Assembly (NCBI GenBank): GCA_049609225.1
Contig: JBMYYH010000056.1
Span: 1 to 18,886 of the forward strand
DNA length: 18,886 nucleotides
DNA from: GCA-2746235 sp049609225
GTDB lineage: Bacteria > Planctomycetota > UBA1135
Reading direction: 5' to 3'
The notes beneath the pieces are model-generated. The model searched no databases. It was not told the DNA's origin and saw only the letters and a program-made list of their open reading frames with translations. The translations under genes and the position numbers were made by a program. Shown here piece by piece: positions 1 through 8,556 of the stretch (positions are counted from its first letter, which is position 1; every line of letters starts with the position of its first letter).

Positions 1-315
1 CCACAAAGCTCCCTGGGTGGTCACGATGCCGATCAACAGCCCAGCACCCAAGGCCACGCCTCCAATCAGTCCATAACTCCGGACCATCGCATCGCCGGGC
101 AGTGCCGGTGCGCTTTCCAACTCCTTGCGACCCTCAGCCCCACGCAGGATCTCCAACCAATGACGCACAGCCGCCATTCGCGTGGATCGCTCACTGGCCA
201 AAGCCTCCCGGGTAAACCTATCTTCCTTGCCCGACACCTCCGCTGCTTCACGCCAAGTAGCCTCCTCCGAGGCCAGTGCGTGTTCCGCGTCGAGAAGGTC
301 GCGTAATCGATTCAC
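1..315 (-). CDS. Partial membrane protein, possibly DUF2868-like (3' end outside window)
   Basis: A minus-strand frame stays open from the window edge to a GTG at 313-315 and gives about 105 N-terminal residues. It begins VNRLRDLLDAEHALASEE and continues with a charged helical region rich in Glu and Arg, ending in a WLEIL patch. A hydrophobic glycine-rich segment (about residues 85-105, with GGVALGAGLLIGIV) looks like the first transmembrane helix. An acidic/arginine-rich cytoplasmic start followed by membrane helices resembles DUF2868 integral membrane proteins, which in other bacteria often sit next to a DUF3482 GTPase; that assignment is from memory of the pattern and is tentative. An in-frame TGA lies just upstream, inside the end of mqnC, so GTG is the only reasonable start. 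It has no obvious SD. It lies 26 bases downstream of mqnC and is probably co-transcribed with it. Function unknown. Confidence 0.5.
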   Translation of the reverse strand, partial: MNRLRDLLDAEHALASEEATWREAAEVSGKEDRFTREALASERSTRMAAVRHWLEILRGAEGRKELESAPALPGDAMVRSYGLIGGVALGAGLLIGIVTTQGALW

Positions 316-341
316 GAGGGCAGGTCTACCGCCGCATCCGG

Positions 342-1514
342 CTAGGAAGTCGACTCCAGGAGTTCATGACGCCCGGTCGCAGCTGCGCCGACGGCATCCA
401 ACTCGCCATCCTGCGGCGAGGCTCCACGCGCATCGATGATGTCATAAGCCTGGTTGCGCTGGCGCGGCACGAAGCCCGCTGCGCGAATGTGTTGCTCGAT
501 GTGCTCAAGGTCGACGAGTTCGAAACAACCTGCGGCACTCACCACATTCTCTTCGAGCATTGCAGAGCCAAAGTCATTGCAGCCCATCCGCAGGGCCAAC
601 TGAGCGGCATCGGCACCTTGGGTGACGAAGCTGGCTTGATGATTCTGGAAGTTATCGAGGAAGATCCGCGCAACCGTGATCAGGCGGAAGTACTCGGCAT
701 GCGTGGCCTTGCGCCATCCTTCGGCTAACAGACGCTCACCCAGTGGGTTGCCGCCGGGCTGGAAGGTCCAGCCGATGAAGGCCGTGAAGCCGCCGGTTTT
801 ATCCTGCACATCGCGCAGACGCTGAAGGTGCTCGATGCGGTCCGCCACCGTCTCGACATGGCCGAACATCATCGTGGCCGTGGTCTTCATACCGATGGAA
901 TGTGCCTCTTCCATGATGCGCAACCAACTCTCAGTATCTGTCTTACGCGGAGCGATCTCGGCACGTACGGATTCCGTGAGGACTTCCGCACCACCCCCTG
1001 GCATCGAATCCATGCCGGCCTTCTGCAGGCGCTTCAGCACATCCAGAGTCGACATCTTCGACACGCGCCCAAGGTGCTCGATCTCGGAAGGCGCCATCGC
1101 ATGCAGATGCAGCTGCGGCCAACGCGCCTTCAAATCCTGCATCAATTCTTCAAACCACTCGACCCCAAGCTGCGGATGATGGCCGCTTTGCATCAGGATC
1201 TGCACGCCACCGACATCGATGGTCTCCTGCACTCGCTTGTAGATCTCTTCCCGGTCGAGCACATAGGCCTTCTCGGTGTCTTTGGGCTTGGCGTAGAAAG
1301 CACAGAACTCGCAATCCGTCACGCAGACATTGGTCGGATTGAGATTGCGGTCGATGATGTAACTCACCACCGGCTCAGGATGGAGCCGCGCCCGCACCGC
1401 ATCCGCCAAATAGGCAAGGGTGTCGAGGTCGGCGTTCTCGTGCAGGAAAATGGCTTCCTCGGCAGTGATGCGATCACCGTCGAGGATTCGCGCGGACAGG
1501 GCGGAGATGTCCAT
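342..1514 (-). CDS. mqnC: Cyclic dehypoxanthinyl futalosine synthase (radical SAM)
   Basis: This 390-residue protein is a radical SAM enzyme of the futalosine route to menaquinone. MqnC cyclises dehypoxanthine futalosine to cyclic dehypoxanthinyl futalosine in the cytoplasm. The CX3CX2C cluster motif that binds the 4Fe-4S centre is C64, C68, C71 (NVCVTDCEFCAF). Family-typical blocks follow: ILMQSGHHPQLG, HAMAPSEIEHL, GMDSMPGGGAE, TTATMMFGHVE, FIGWTFQPGGNPL and the C-terminal AGFVPRQRNQAYDII. After that point a tail of about 28 residues, rich in Ala and Gly, extends beyond where the family usually stops. The ATG start gives a normal N-terminus but has no good SD; a TAGAAT hexamer lies 8 bases upstream. 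No other mqn gene is in the window, so the pathway genes must be elsewhere. The neighbour on the other side is transcribed divergently. Confidence 0.93.
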   Translation of the reverse strand: MDISALSARILDGDRITAEEAIFLHENADLDTLAYLADAVRARLHPEPVVSYIIDRNLNPTNVCVTDCEFCAFYAKPKDTEKAYVLDREEIYKRVQETIDVGGVQILMQSGHHPQLGVEWFEELMQDLKARWPQLHLHAMAPSEIEHLGRVSKMSTLDVLKRLQKAGMDSMPGGGAEVLTESVRAEIAPRKTDTESWLRIMEEAHSIGMKTTATMMFGHVETVADRIEHLQRLRDVQDKTGGFTAFIGWTFQPGGNPLGERLLAEGWRKATHAEYFRLITVARIFLDNFQNHQASFVTQGADAAQLALRMGCNDFGSAMLEENVVSAAGCFELVDLEHIEQHIRAAGFVPRQRNQAYDIIDARGASPQDGELDAVGAAATGRHELLESTS

Positions 1515-1559
1515 GTGCCGTTATTCTAACCTTCCGCCCCAACAATCTTTGGGCTCCTT
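1515..1559. promoter_or_regulatory. Divergent intergenic region with a -10-like element for mqnC
   Basis: Only 45 bases separate the divergent mqnC and the large surface-protein gene, so both promoters must lie here or inside the neighbouring gene. On the minus strand, TAGAAT (1528 to 1523) is one mismatch from the sigma-70 -10 consensus and ends 8 bases before the mqnC ATG. That places a start point at or next to the start codon. No convincing -35 is visible. On the plus strand nothing better than TATTCT (1522-1527) is seen, and the ATG at 1560 has no SD. An imperfect inverted repeat (GCCCC at 1536-1540, GGGC at 1551-1554) could form a weak stem. Tentative. Confidence 0.35.
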
Positions 1560-4499
1560 ATGAAACAGACTCCCACTTTTCAGGCGCGCCTGTTGCTGCC
1601 GCTGTTGCTGCTGGCCGGCATTTTGGTCCTGTGGGGGCTCGGCCTTCTTGGCGATGCCGCACCCAAGGATCCCAAGCCCAACGCGGTAGGGAATATCACC
1701 ACAGGAGCGCTCGAAGAAACCGCGCCTACAGATACCGAAGAGCCTCTTGCCGATGCCACCACAGGCGACGCCACCTTAAATCGCGTCGATGCCTCTTCTG
1801 CAGAGCCCTCTACCACCTATTTAACCGTGCAAGATGCCGCCGGACGCCCCGTGTCGGGGATCGCGATTGGCTGGCGGGTCCATGATGAAGCTTCTTATTA
1901 CAGCTCTTTCAATCTGCAGCATCCTCCAGCACTGCAGAACCTTGGAACCACCAATGCACGGGGCCGCGTGCCACTTCCGGAATTCCCGGATGCGTGGATT
2001 GGCTTTGTCGTCCAAGAAGATTTTTGGCTGGCGATCGGCAATACCGTCTTTGAGGATCCTCGGGCTGTTGCACCCATCCTCACTGTGATGCCTGGTGGAG
2101 TGATCACTGGTAAGTTGGTTGATGCAGGAGGCGCGGTCGAAGGCGCCTCCCTCGGCACCAGGGTGACTTCGGAGTTCCTGTTCGGTGCGCATGAAGATGA
2201 ACGCATTAGCGGCCTTTTCTGGGCGCCTGCAAACTACCGCTATGCCACGACCGATGCCCATGGGCGTTTCCGCATCGGTGGCCTGATTCCCTCCTCGCGC
2301 CGCCTTGATCTTTTCGCTGCGGGGAATGCACCTGTGCGTCATGAGTATGAAGGGCCTTTGCCAGGGCAAGTCCGCGACATCGGCACACTGACTTTGGCGC
2401 CTGGGGTTGAAGTCACCTTTCATGTGCAATCGCCCGAACCTTTGGAGGATGGCACCTTGCTCTACCTCCAGTCGGCGGAAAGTTTTTACTGTCGTGCCAT
2501 TGCTGGGCTTCCTTTGGATGAGCAGGGCAAGTTGACTTTGGATGGCATGCGCCCTGGCTCCTATGAGTGGATGGTGGAGCGGCCGGAATCCGTCGCGATG
2601 AAGGGGGAGCTCATGGTGCCGGAAGGTGGCGGTTTGGTCACGCTGGAAGTGGAAGGATTGCGTGAGGTCACGGTGGCCGTCTTGAATGCTGATGGTCAGC
2701 CGCTTGATGCCTTCTATTTGGAGGCGGAGGTCCCGATGGGGCGTCCACGCATCATTCAGGGTTCAGGCACAGCGACTTTTCGTTGTGGTGCGGCGTCGAC
2801 GGTACGCGTGAAGGCAAGTGCAGAAGGGTTCGTGAAGTCCAAGGGCAAACGGGTGCCGCCTTCCAGAAACCAGCTGACCATCAATCTGCAACGTTTTGGC
2901 GCTCTGGACCTCCTGACCCCTGGCATGACGGATGGATCCATGCTTCCCGTGGACTTGGCGGACGCCTCGCAGGAGACTGCAAGCGGGCGTTTGGCTGCCG
3001 CGATGATGGGGCGGCCCTTGAAACCGCAACCGGTCCAGAATGGCAAGGTGCAGTTCGAGGCACTCGCGCCGGGGGAATATGTGGTCTATGTCGATCACGG
3101 AGGCGGTCCGATGGAAACCGGCACCGTCACGATTCTGCCGCAACAGACCACCGAGCATCAGCTCGACCTTCCCATCCTCGACACCATCGAGGTCCAAGTC
3201 GTCACGGAAGAAGATGGCGCGCCGTTGGCCGGAGTGCAGGTGAGTCTGTTGCAGGATAAGGATCCGCGATTCGGTCAGTTTCTCTTGGAGTCGTTGAGCG
3301 CCCGCCCCAAGGTCGATCGCACCAGCGATGCGGAAGGACGATTCCAGTTCCAGATCCTTCCCAGTGAGCAACGCTATCTCCAACTGCGTCATCCGAACCG
3401 TTTGGACTCCTACGAACTCTTGCCGGCCGATGCCATCCGCCCCGTCCGCATCAGCATGCAAAAGGCACCTGCGACGCCCATCCAATTGTTCACGGTCGAA
3501 GGGCAAGTCGCCGCCTTCGCCGAAATCAGTTTCGCACGACACGATGGTTGGCCTGCGCTTCCCGTACCTCTCGGCCATGTCAGCCTCGACGCCGACGGTC
3601 GTGGCCTAGTGACCACCTCTCCCGCATCCGCACAACTCCATGCATCCTTTGCCTGGACGCCGGAAGTGCAATACTCCTTGCCCTATGGCGCCATCGAGGT
3701 CGTGGATGGCCGCCCCCTCAGCCTGACCCTGCTCCCGCAACCCGGTTGGCTCGCCCTGACCATGCCACCTCTGGAGGATCTCCAAGGCATCGAAATCCAT
3801 GCCGTCGGGAGCCAAGGCTTTCAGGCCATGAAGGTTCAATGCAGTGCACAAGCATGGAATCAAACCCTGCCTCTACCTGCCGGCTCCTACCGCATTCGCG
3901 CGACGGGTAACGGACGCACTCTCTACACCACCTGCAAGGTGAAGGCCGGCAGCACCACTGCATTGGATTGGTTGACGGAGACTCAGTCCTTCCAAGTCAC
4001 GCTTTTCGGTCAAGACTGGTCCCGCGCGCAACTCCGCGCCGAAGTTGTCGATGGCCCACAGCAAGGTGTCTTCCGCGACACCTTCCTCGATGCCGCCACT
4101 CCAACTTGGCGGCTCGAGGACTTCCCCACCGGTTCCGTCGAAGTGAAGTTGGTGGAGTGGTGGGATGAGGAAGGGCGCGGCCACCGCGTTCGTTGGAGCA
4201 AGGAGTTGCCGCGAGGAGAACAACATCTGACGTTCGCGATCGAAAACTTTGCTTCTGCCACCGTCACGGTGGTCGATGAAGCAGGAACTCCCATTCCCAA
4301 CACCCTCATCCATGCGAAGTTCGGCAACACCGGCGCCGAGGGAAGCGTTTCAAGCGTCACGGATTCCGAAGGCAAGATCAATTTACTGTTACGCAAAGGC
4401 ACCATCATCCTTCAGGCTTATCATGCCGACTACCGGCAGCAATCCCAGCGTCGCACCTTACACGGCGATGAAACTTGGACCATACGGATGAAAAGCTGA
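1560..4499 (+). CDS. Large anchored protein with repeated carboxypeptidase-regulatory-like domains
   Basis: This 979-residue protein starts with a short basic segment and one hydrophobic helix (about residues 10-30), which is either a signal anchor or an uncleaved signal peptide. There is no lipobox cysteine. A low-complexity linker rich in Thr, Ala, Asp and Glu (about 31-85) leads into a chain of beta-sandwich modules. At least three fit the carboxypeptidase regulatory-like pattern, a 'G-x-P-x-x-G/A-V' strand followed by 'T-D-x-x-G-x-F': near 87-105 (QDAAGRPVSGIAIGW), about 177-245 (TDAHGRFRIGGL), about 541-615 (VTEEDGAPLAGVQV then SDAEGRFQF) and about 898-979 (VDEAGTPIPNTLI then TDSEGKINLLL). 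These folds are common in secreted or periplasmic adhesive and structural proteins; there is no peptidase domain. Its stop codon overlaps the start of the next gene (TGATG), so the two are probably translated together. Function unknown; an envelope role is inferred. Confidence 0.82.
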   Translation: MKQTPTFQARLLLPLLLLAGILVLWGLGLLGDAAPKDPKPNAVGNITTGALEETAPTDTEEPLADATTGDATLNRVDASSAEPSTTYLTVQDAAGRPVSGIAIGWRVHDEASYYSSFNLQHPPALQNLGTTNARGRVPLPEFPDAWIGFVVQEDFWLAIGNTVFEDPRAVAPILTVMPGGVITGKLVDAGGAVEGASLGTRVTSEFLFGAHEDERISGLFWAPANYRYATTDAHGRFRIGGLIPSSRRLDLFAAGNAPVRHEYEGPLPGQVRDIGTLTLAPGVEVTFHVQSPEPLEDGTLLYLQSAESFYCRAIAGLPLDEQGKLTLDGMRPGSYEWMVERPESVAMKGELMVPEGGGLVTLEVEGLREVTVAVLNADGQPLDAFYLEAEVPMGRPRIIQGSGTATFRCGAASTVRVKASAEGFVKSKGKRVPPSRNQLTINLQRFGALDLLTPGMTDGSMLPVDLADASQETASGRLAAAMMGRPLKPQPVQNGKVQFEALAPGEYVVYVDHGGGPMETGTVTILPQQTTEHQLDLPILDTIEVQVVTEEDGAPLAGVQVSLLQDKDPRFGQFLLESLSARPKVDRTSDAEGRFQFQILPSEQRYLQLRHPNRLDSYELLPADAIRPVRISMQKAPATPIQLFTVEGQVAAFAEISFARHDGWPALPVPLGHVSLDADGRGLVTTSPASAQLHASFAWTPEVQYSLPYGAIEVVDGRPLSLTLLPQPGWLALTMPPLEDLQGIEIHAVGSQGFQAMKVQCSAQAWNQTLPLPAGSYRIRATGNGRTLYTTCKVKAGSTTALDWLTETQSFQVTLFGQDWSRAQLRAEVVDGPQQGVFRDTFLDAATPTWRLEDFPTGSVEVKLVEWWDEEGRGHRVRWSKELPRGEQHLTFAIENFASATVTVVDEAGTPIPNTLIHAKFGNTGAEGSVSSVTDSEGKINLLLRKGTIILQAYHADYRQQSQRRTLHGDETWTIRMKS

Positions 4500-5020
4500 T
4501 GCACTCAAATCTGTTGTCCAAGCCTCTGCTCATCCTCTATCTGATTGCATTCCTCATTCGAATGGAGTCCTTTGGCGATTTGGGATCCTATCTCGTCTAC
4601 GGATTCTTCGGCCTTTATTGGATCGTTGCGGTCGGCCTTGGCCTGGCGCGGTGGATCGGCAAACCTCTTTCCCCAAAGGGGTTCCCCATGGCTCTGTTGG
4701 TCGCTTGCCTCGGAGGCACCATGACAGGCTCACTGGTGGAAGGGCATTGGAAACACTCCGTGGTGTATCCGGTGGGGCATCAGTTAATGGAGCAAGTCTC
4801 TGTTTATCACCAGCAGCATGGTGAATACCCCGAACACCTTACGGACCTGGTGCCGGAGTTCTTGGAGTCTGTCCCAGAATCCGGTCTCGGGATTTTTCTT
4901 TCCAGACCATTCGAGTATCACCGACGCCCCAAGAACAGGAACTGTTTTCTGCAGCTCCCGGAGTTCAAGACAGGCGACCGCCTTTACAGTGATGCTGAGG
5001 GTTGGTCCCCCGGCAGCTGA
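4499..5020 (+). CDS. Small membrane protein with pseudopilin-like C-terminal motif
   Basis: This 173-residue protein starts at the ATG of a TGATG junction with the upstream gene, a one-base overlap typical of coupled translation. An earlier ATG at 4475 inside the upstream gene is possible but less likely. Three hydrophobic segments are visible at about residues 7-21, 28-52 and 62-80. The soluble tail contains YHQQHGEYPEHLTDLVPEFL (103-122) followed by ESVP, which matches the 'Y-x-x-x-x-G-x-YP-x-x-L-x-x-LvP-x-yl-x-x-vP' pattern of GspG-like pseudopilins and of many planctomycete proteins. The prepilin leader and the single N-terminal helix of true pseudopilins are missing, so it is not a canonical pilin. 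It probably works with the large anchored protein encoded just before it. Function unknown. Confidence 0.7.
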   Translation: MHSNLLSKPLLILYLIAFLIRMESFGDLGSYLVYGFFGLYWIVAVGLGLARWIGKPLSPKGFPMALLVACLGGTMTGSLVEGHWKHSVVYPVGHQLMEQVSVYHQQHGEYPEHLTDLVPEFLESVPESGLGIFLSRPFEYHRRPKNRNCFLQLPEFKTGDRLYSDAEGWSPGS

Positions 5021-5026
5021 AACCGG

Positions 5027-6067
5027 CTAAGGCAGCGGCAACACCACCGGTGTCGAGAGGCGCGGCTCCTCGATACCGTCTATGCTCAATTCCACAGACT
5101 GTGCATAAAGTGTATGCCCTGCAGCCCCGATGGGCAGGGTGATCGAGAAGTTCAGAAGGCCCTCTTCATTCGCACGGAAAGGAGGGGTGCGGAACCACGG
5201 CGCGGTGACTTCGATGATTCCATACGGCGTGGTCGTCGGGCCGGCACCACGGGAGGAAAGAATCGTCACGACATCGGCATTGTCTTTGCAATGCTTGATG
5301 TCGAAGGTCAGATAGGCACCCGGTACGGCTTCGACGATTTCAAGCTTGGGCTGGCCACCGCCGGAGGTGTAGATCAAGGCTTGTGCCAGCAACAGATCGC
5401 CGTCGGTGGAGGATTGCCAAAAGTCACCACGGTTGATGCTCGAAGGCGGAAAGAAGTTCACATCCACGCGGGGTGCGGAACCACTGTCATTCGCTGCGAC
5501 CAAGACATTGCCATCCGCCCAATCCGCAACGCGATAACTCCCTGGGCTTAGGTTCGTACCGATACAACGATAACTGGAAGTGCCTCCTTGGAACGTGGTG
5601 ACGTTTTCCATGACGGGATGATTCGCATCATGCACGGTTCCAAGACTGGAACTGCCGGTGATGTAACCGGAATCATTCATGAACACTTGATAACCACCGG
5701 TGAGCCAGCGTCCTTGCAGGAAATGGTTGGAGCTGAAGTTCGTCACTCCCCACACTGCCACGACCACGCCACCGCCCTCGTCTACGAAGTCGGCCAAGTC
5801 ATTTCCGAGTTGGGTGGAATTGGTGATCCCGGAATCACTCCAGACCAACACAGCATCGTAATCCGCAAGAGTTGAGGCGCTCGGAATTGTCTGCGCAGAG
5901 TTCATCCAGTCGACCGTATCGAATAGGCCGGTCGCGAATAACGTGTCGCGCACTTCCATGACCCATGGGTCGCTCGATTCGGCACCAAGAACGAGTGCCT
6001 TCACACCCTGCGCGCGCGCGTCAGCGCCGATGAGAGCCAGGATAGTCAGAATAAGAAAAAGACGCAT
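5027..6067 (-). CDS. Secreted protein: ThuA/GATase-like domain plus C-terminal beta domain
   Basis: The 346-residue product begins with a clear signal peptide, MRLFLILTILALIGADARAQ, with likely cleavage after ARA (residue 19). A GTG 15 bases upstream is an alternative start, but this ATG gives the better leader. Residues about 22-235 look like a class I glutamine-amidotransferase/ThuA-like Rossmann fold. They show KALVLGAE, then YDAVLVWSD (70-78), LADFVDEGGGVVVAVWG (91-107) and DANHPVM (147-153). No catalytic Cys-His-Glu triad is evident, so it is probably not an amidotransferase. Residues about 241-346 form a beta-rich C-terminal domain that resembles the one at the end of the FG-GAP protein at 9773-11512. 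The gene converges on the small membrane protein gene, with 6 bases between stop codons. Role unknown. Confidence 0.75.
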   Translation of the reverse strand: MRLFLILTILALIGADARAQGVKALVLGAESSDPWVMEVRDTLFATGLFDTVDWMNSAQTIPSASTLADYDAVLVWSDSGITNSTQLGNDLADFVDEGGGVVVAVWGVTNFSSNHFLQGRWLTGGYQVFMNDSGYITGSSSLGTVHDANHPVMENVTTFQGGTSSYRCIGTNLSPGSYRVADWADGNVLVAANDSGSAPRVDVNFFPPSSINRGDFWQSSTDGDLLLAQALIYTSGGGQPKLEIVEAVPGAYLTFDIKHCKDNADVVTILSSRGAGPTTTPYGIIEVTAPWFRTPPFRANEEGLLNFSITLPIGAAGHTLYAQSVELSIDGIEEPRLSTPVVLPLP

Positions 6068-6127
6068 GCCAGACCTTAACACGCTACCCCCAAGTCCGGC
6101 GAGCGCGTCCTCCAGGCCTAGCTCAGC
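6068..6127 (-). other. Intergenic gap with paired CTAGGC hexamers
   Basis: This is the 60-base gap between the YqgE gene and the secreted ThuA-like gene. On the minus strand it opens with two CTAGGC copies at 6126-6131 and 6116-6121, offset by 10 bases; the first overlaps the yqgE stop codon. I see no clear terminator hairpin and no convincing -35/-10 pair. TTAAGG about 8 bases before the ATG at 6067 may act as a weak SD. Confidence 0.25.
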
Positions 6128-6673
6128 CTAGTTCACCTCAGGATCGTCCGGCATCTGGCTCATCCAGCCATAACGCGGATCCACCGTGGCCATCAGCCGC
6201 TCCCACATCAGGCGCCAATCCAGGCTCCATACCTCCTCAGGCACACCAGGCAGCACATGCCAAGCCTCGGCGGCGAGTTCTTCGTCCAACTGGCCGGCAC
6301 TCCAACCGCTGTAGCCGAGGTAGAAGCGCAGATCACCTTCCCCCTGGAAGACGCGACGCACCAACTCCAGACTGCCGCCGAAATGCACACCAGGCAAGAC
6401 TGGCATCACGCTTTCGGCATCGCCATCCGGCCCAGAAAGCACATGCAGGCAATCCTGCCCGACCGGCCCACCCCAAAGCAGGGGGACGCCCGCATCATGC
6501 AGGAAATTCGCATCAGGCAGCACACTCTCGATCGGGACTTCGAGCGGACGATTCAAGGTCAGGCCCACCGTGCCTTCTTCATCGTGAGTGCAAACCAACA
6601 CCACGGTGCCGTCGAAGTTGGGGTCGACCATCGCGGGACGCGAAACCAGAAAACAACCTGGAGTGACCTTCAT
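6128..6673 (-). CDS. YqgE/AlgH family protein (DUF179)
   Basis: This 181-residue protein has the full YqgE/AlgH pattern: GCFLVSRPAMVDPNFDGTVV near the N-terminus, then GTVGLTLNRPL (34-44), WGGPVGQD (67-74), FYLGYSGWSAGQLDEEL (117-132) and a tryptophan-containing C-terminal block. The length is typical. Family members are small cytoplasmic proteins of unclear biochemical function; AlgH of Pseudomonas was first linked to alginate regulation. The ATG overlaps the stop codon of the upstream TPR membrane protein gene in an ATGA junction, so the two are co-transcribed and probably translationally coupled. Family assignment is firm; its role here is unknown. Confidence 0.92.
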   Translation of the reverse strand: MKVTPGCFLVSRPAMVDPNFDGTVVLVCTHDEEGTVGLTLNRPLEVPIESVLPDANFLHDAGVPLLWGGPVGQDCLHVLSGPDGDAESVMPVLPGVHFGGSLELVRRVFQGEGDLRFYLGYSGWSAGQLDEELAAEAWHVLPGVPEEVWSLDWRLMWERLMATVDPRYGWMSQMPDDPEVN

Positions 6674-8556
6674 CGTGGCGTCTCTTGGTTCATGCTGCGG
6701 AGTGAATCCAAGGTCTGCTGCACCGCCGCGGCTTGCGGATGATCCGGATTCCCGGAGAGGAATGCCTGCAACACCTGCTCCGCCTCAGCCTGACGTTCGA
6801 GCTGATAGAGCAAGGAGAACAGCAACTGTGCGACATCCATGCGGTCGGCGGCGCGCGCGAATCCATCCTGCGCATACACCAGGGCCTCTTCCAACATGCC
6901 GAGTTGCGCCAAGGCATTGGCCTTACCGATGACGGCATTCAACAAGCCCGGACTCTGCTCCAAGGCCGTGTCGAAATGCCCGATGGCCTCTTCAAAAGCG
7001 ATGTCGGCCAAGGTCGGATGCTGCTCACGCAGATGCTGCATCGCTTGCTGCCCACGACAGTTCGCCAATCCCAAATAACCGAAGGGCGAGATGCGGTAAT
7101 GCTCCACCGTCTGACGGTAGACCGATTCCGCAGCCTTGAAATCCCCTGACAAGTAGAGCGCATCGCCCAATCCCAAGTTGCCCTTCTCGCGTTCGACGGA
7201 AGTGACCAGGAGCAGGTCCGGATCGATCGCCAAGCTGCGACGATAGGCATCCAGCGCGCGTTCGGTGAACATGTCGCGGCGCAGGAAATCCTGGGTGGCC
7301 TGCGCATGCTCGAGCATCAGGCGCCCGTATTCGATGTGACCGGTCATGGCGCCTGGTGAAACTTCTTGCGCCCAGGTGAACAGGGTTTCCTCATCGTGCC
7401 AATGCGCAGCTGCACTGCGCGCCGAGATGGCATTCGGAACCGCGATGGCGAGGATCAACACCGGCATCAACCAAGCCTGCTTGAGGCGTTGGGCGAGGAC
7501 GTCGGCGGCGGCGGCGAGCAGAAGGAGGAAGCCGGCGCTCGGTAGATAAAGGAAGCGTTCCTCGAAGGGGTATTGGCCCAGCGCATGCGTATTCATCACG
7601 GGGATGAGGCCGGCAAAGAGGATGCCGAGGCCGAGCATGAGGCTGGGGCGCGTGCGTCCGCGCCACCACCAGACGATGCCGGCACCGACCGCAGCCAAAC
7701 CGCCGAGGATGGCCGGCAACCAACGTGCGGCAGCGGCGGCTTCCCCCAAACGCAAGGGATGGAATGGTGCGTGCGGCCAAGGCCAGAACAGGAAGCCGAG
7801 GTAACGTCCGATCAACGACAGGGACAAGACGAACTGATCGGAGGTGGCCAAGCCGTGGTGGGTGGTGACGCGATCGAAACCCGCGCTGGTGGAATCGAAG
7901 GCATTCACACGCAATCCATAGACCGTGACGGCAACCAGGATCAAGAGCGCCACCGGCATGATCTGTTTGCGCAATGCGGCGATCACGATGGCCAGAATCC
8001 AGATGCCGAATGAGGCTTCCTTGCTCAACATCGCGAGCAGAAAACACACCGCCATCGACTTGGGCTTGTCGAGCATCAAGGCACGCAGGCCGATCAGGCA
8101 GAACAAGGTGGCGAGTAGATCCGGAATCGCCGAGATCCAAGCCACGGGTTCCGCATGCACGCCACTCGCCGCGAACAAGACTCCCGCGCCCGCTGCCAAC
8201 AAGGGCCGCCAACCGATCGCCAAACCCAGTGCTGCGACGGCCATCGCGCATGCGCCGTGCAGGAACAAGGAAACCATGTGGAAGAACAAAGGTTCGCCGC
8301 CACCGAGTTGCCAACTGGCGGCCAACACCGTCGCGCCGATGGGGCGGAAGAAACCGGAACTGAAACGGGAGGCGTCGACCAACTCCCAATAGGGGGTGGT
8401 GAACGACGCGGGGATGACAGACCACTCCTGGAAGTTCGGGTTCAGACTCAGCAGCGAACGGTCGTCGTAGACGAAGTCGCCCGTCAGCACTGGAAGGAAC
8501 AGTGCGATTCCGAGCAGGGCCGGCAAGAGCAGGGCGTAAAGACGGGCAGGAGTCAT
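6670..8556 (-). CDS. GT-C-like multi-spanning membrane protein with C-terminal TPRs (TMTC-like)
   Basis: The 628-residue protein has about ten hydrophobic segments over residues 5-375, followed by a soluble helical half with tetratricopeptide-type repeats (about 400-620; for example 432-446, 463-487 and 521-536). The N-terminal loop after the first helix carries FVYDDRSLL (28-36), with the acidic pair D31-D32 where GT-C glycosyltransferases keep their catalytic acid. FRP (70-72), GVHAEPVAWIS (132-142), SKEASF (179-184) and RFLYLPSAGF (334-343) are typical of the PMT/TMTC-like group with TPRs. By family it would transfer a sugar from a lipid-phosphate donor to an exported protein; activity is inferred only. 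It starts at ATG with no SD, divergent from ddl, and overlaps yqgE by 4 bases. Confidence 0.8.
   Translation of the reverse strand: MTPARLYALLLPALLGIALFLPVLTGDFVYDDRSLLSLNPNFQEWSVIPASFTTPYWELVDASRFSSGFFRPIGATVLAASWQLGGGEPLFFHMVSLFLHGACAMAVAALGLAIGWRPLLAAGAGVLFAASGVHAEPVAWISAIPDLLATLFCLIGLRALMLDKPKSMAVCFLLAMLSKEASFGIWILAIVIAALRKQIMPVALLILVAVTVYGLRVNAFDSTSAGFDRVTTHHGLATSDQFVLSLSLIGRYLGFLFWPWPHAPFHPLRLGEAAAAARWLPAILGGLAAVGAGIVWWWRGRTRPSLMLGLGILFAGLIPVMNTHALGQYPFEERFLYLPSAGFLLLLAAAADVLAQRLKQAWLMPVLILAIAVPNAISARSAAAHWHDEETLFTWAQEVSPGAMTGHIEYGRLMLEHAQATQDFLRRDMFTERALDAYRRSLAIDPDLLLVTSVEREKGNLGLGDALYLSGDFKAAESVYRQTVEHYRISPFGYLGLANCRGQQAMQHLREQHPTLADIAFEEAIGHFDTALEQSPGLLNAVIGKANALAQLGMLEEALVYAQDGFARAADRMDVAQLLFSLLYQLERQAEAEQVLQAFLSGNPDHPQAAAVQQTLDSLRSMNQETPR

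Noticed and set aside
828..1529. Plus-strand open frame opposite mqnC
   Set aside because: It has no domain, and the opposite strand encodes an intact radical SAM enzyme.
2763..3578. Long antisense open frame opposite the 979-residue protein gene
   Set aside because: It has no recognisable domain, a low-complexity basic composition and lies wholly opposite a gene with clear modules; it is expected in GC-rich sequence.
7391..8425. 344-codon frame inside the TMTC-like gene on the same strand
   Set aside because: It is very rich in Arg and lacks membrane or domain signals, whereas the overlapping frame gives a coherent GT-C/TPR protein.
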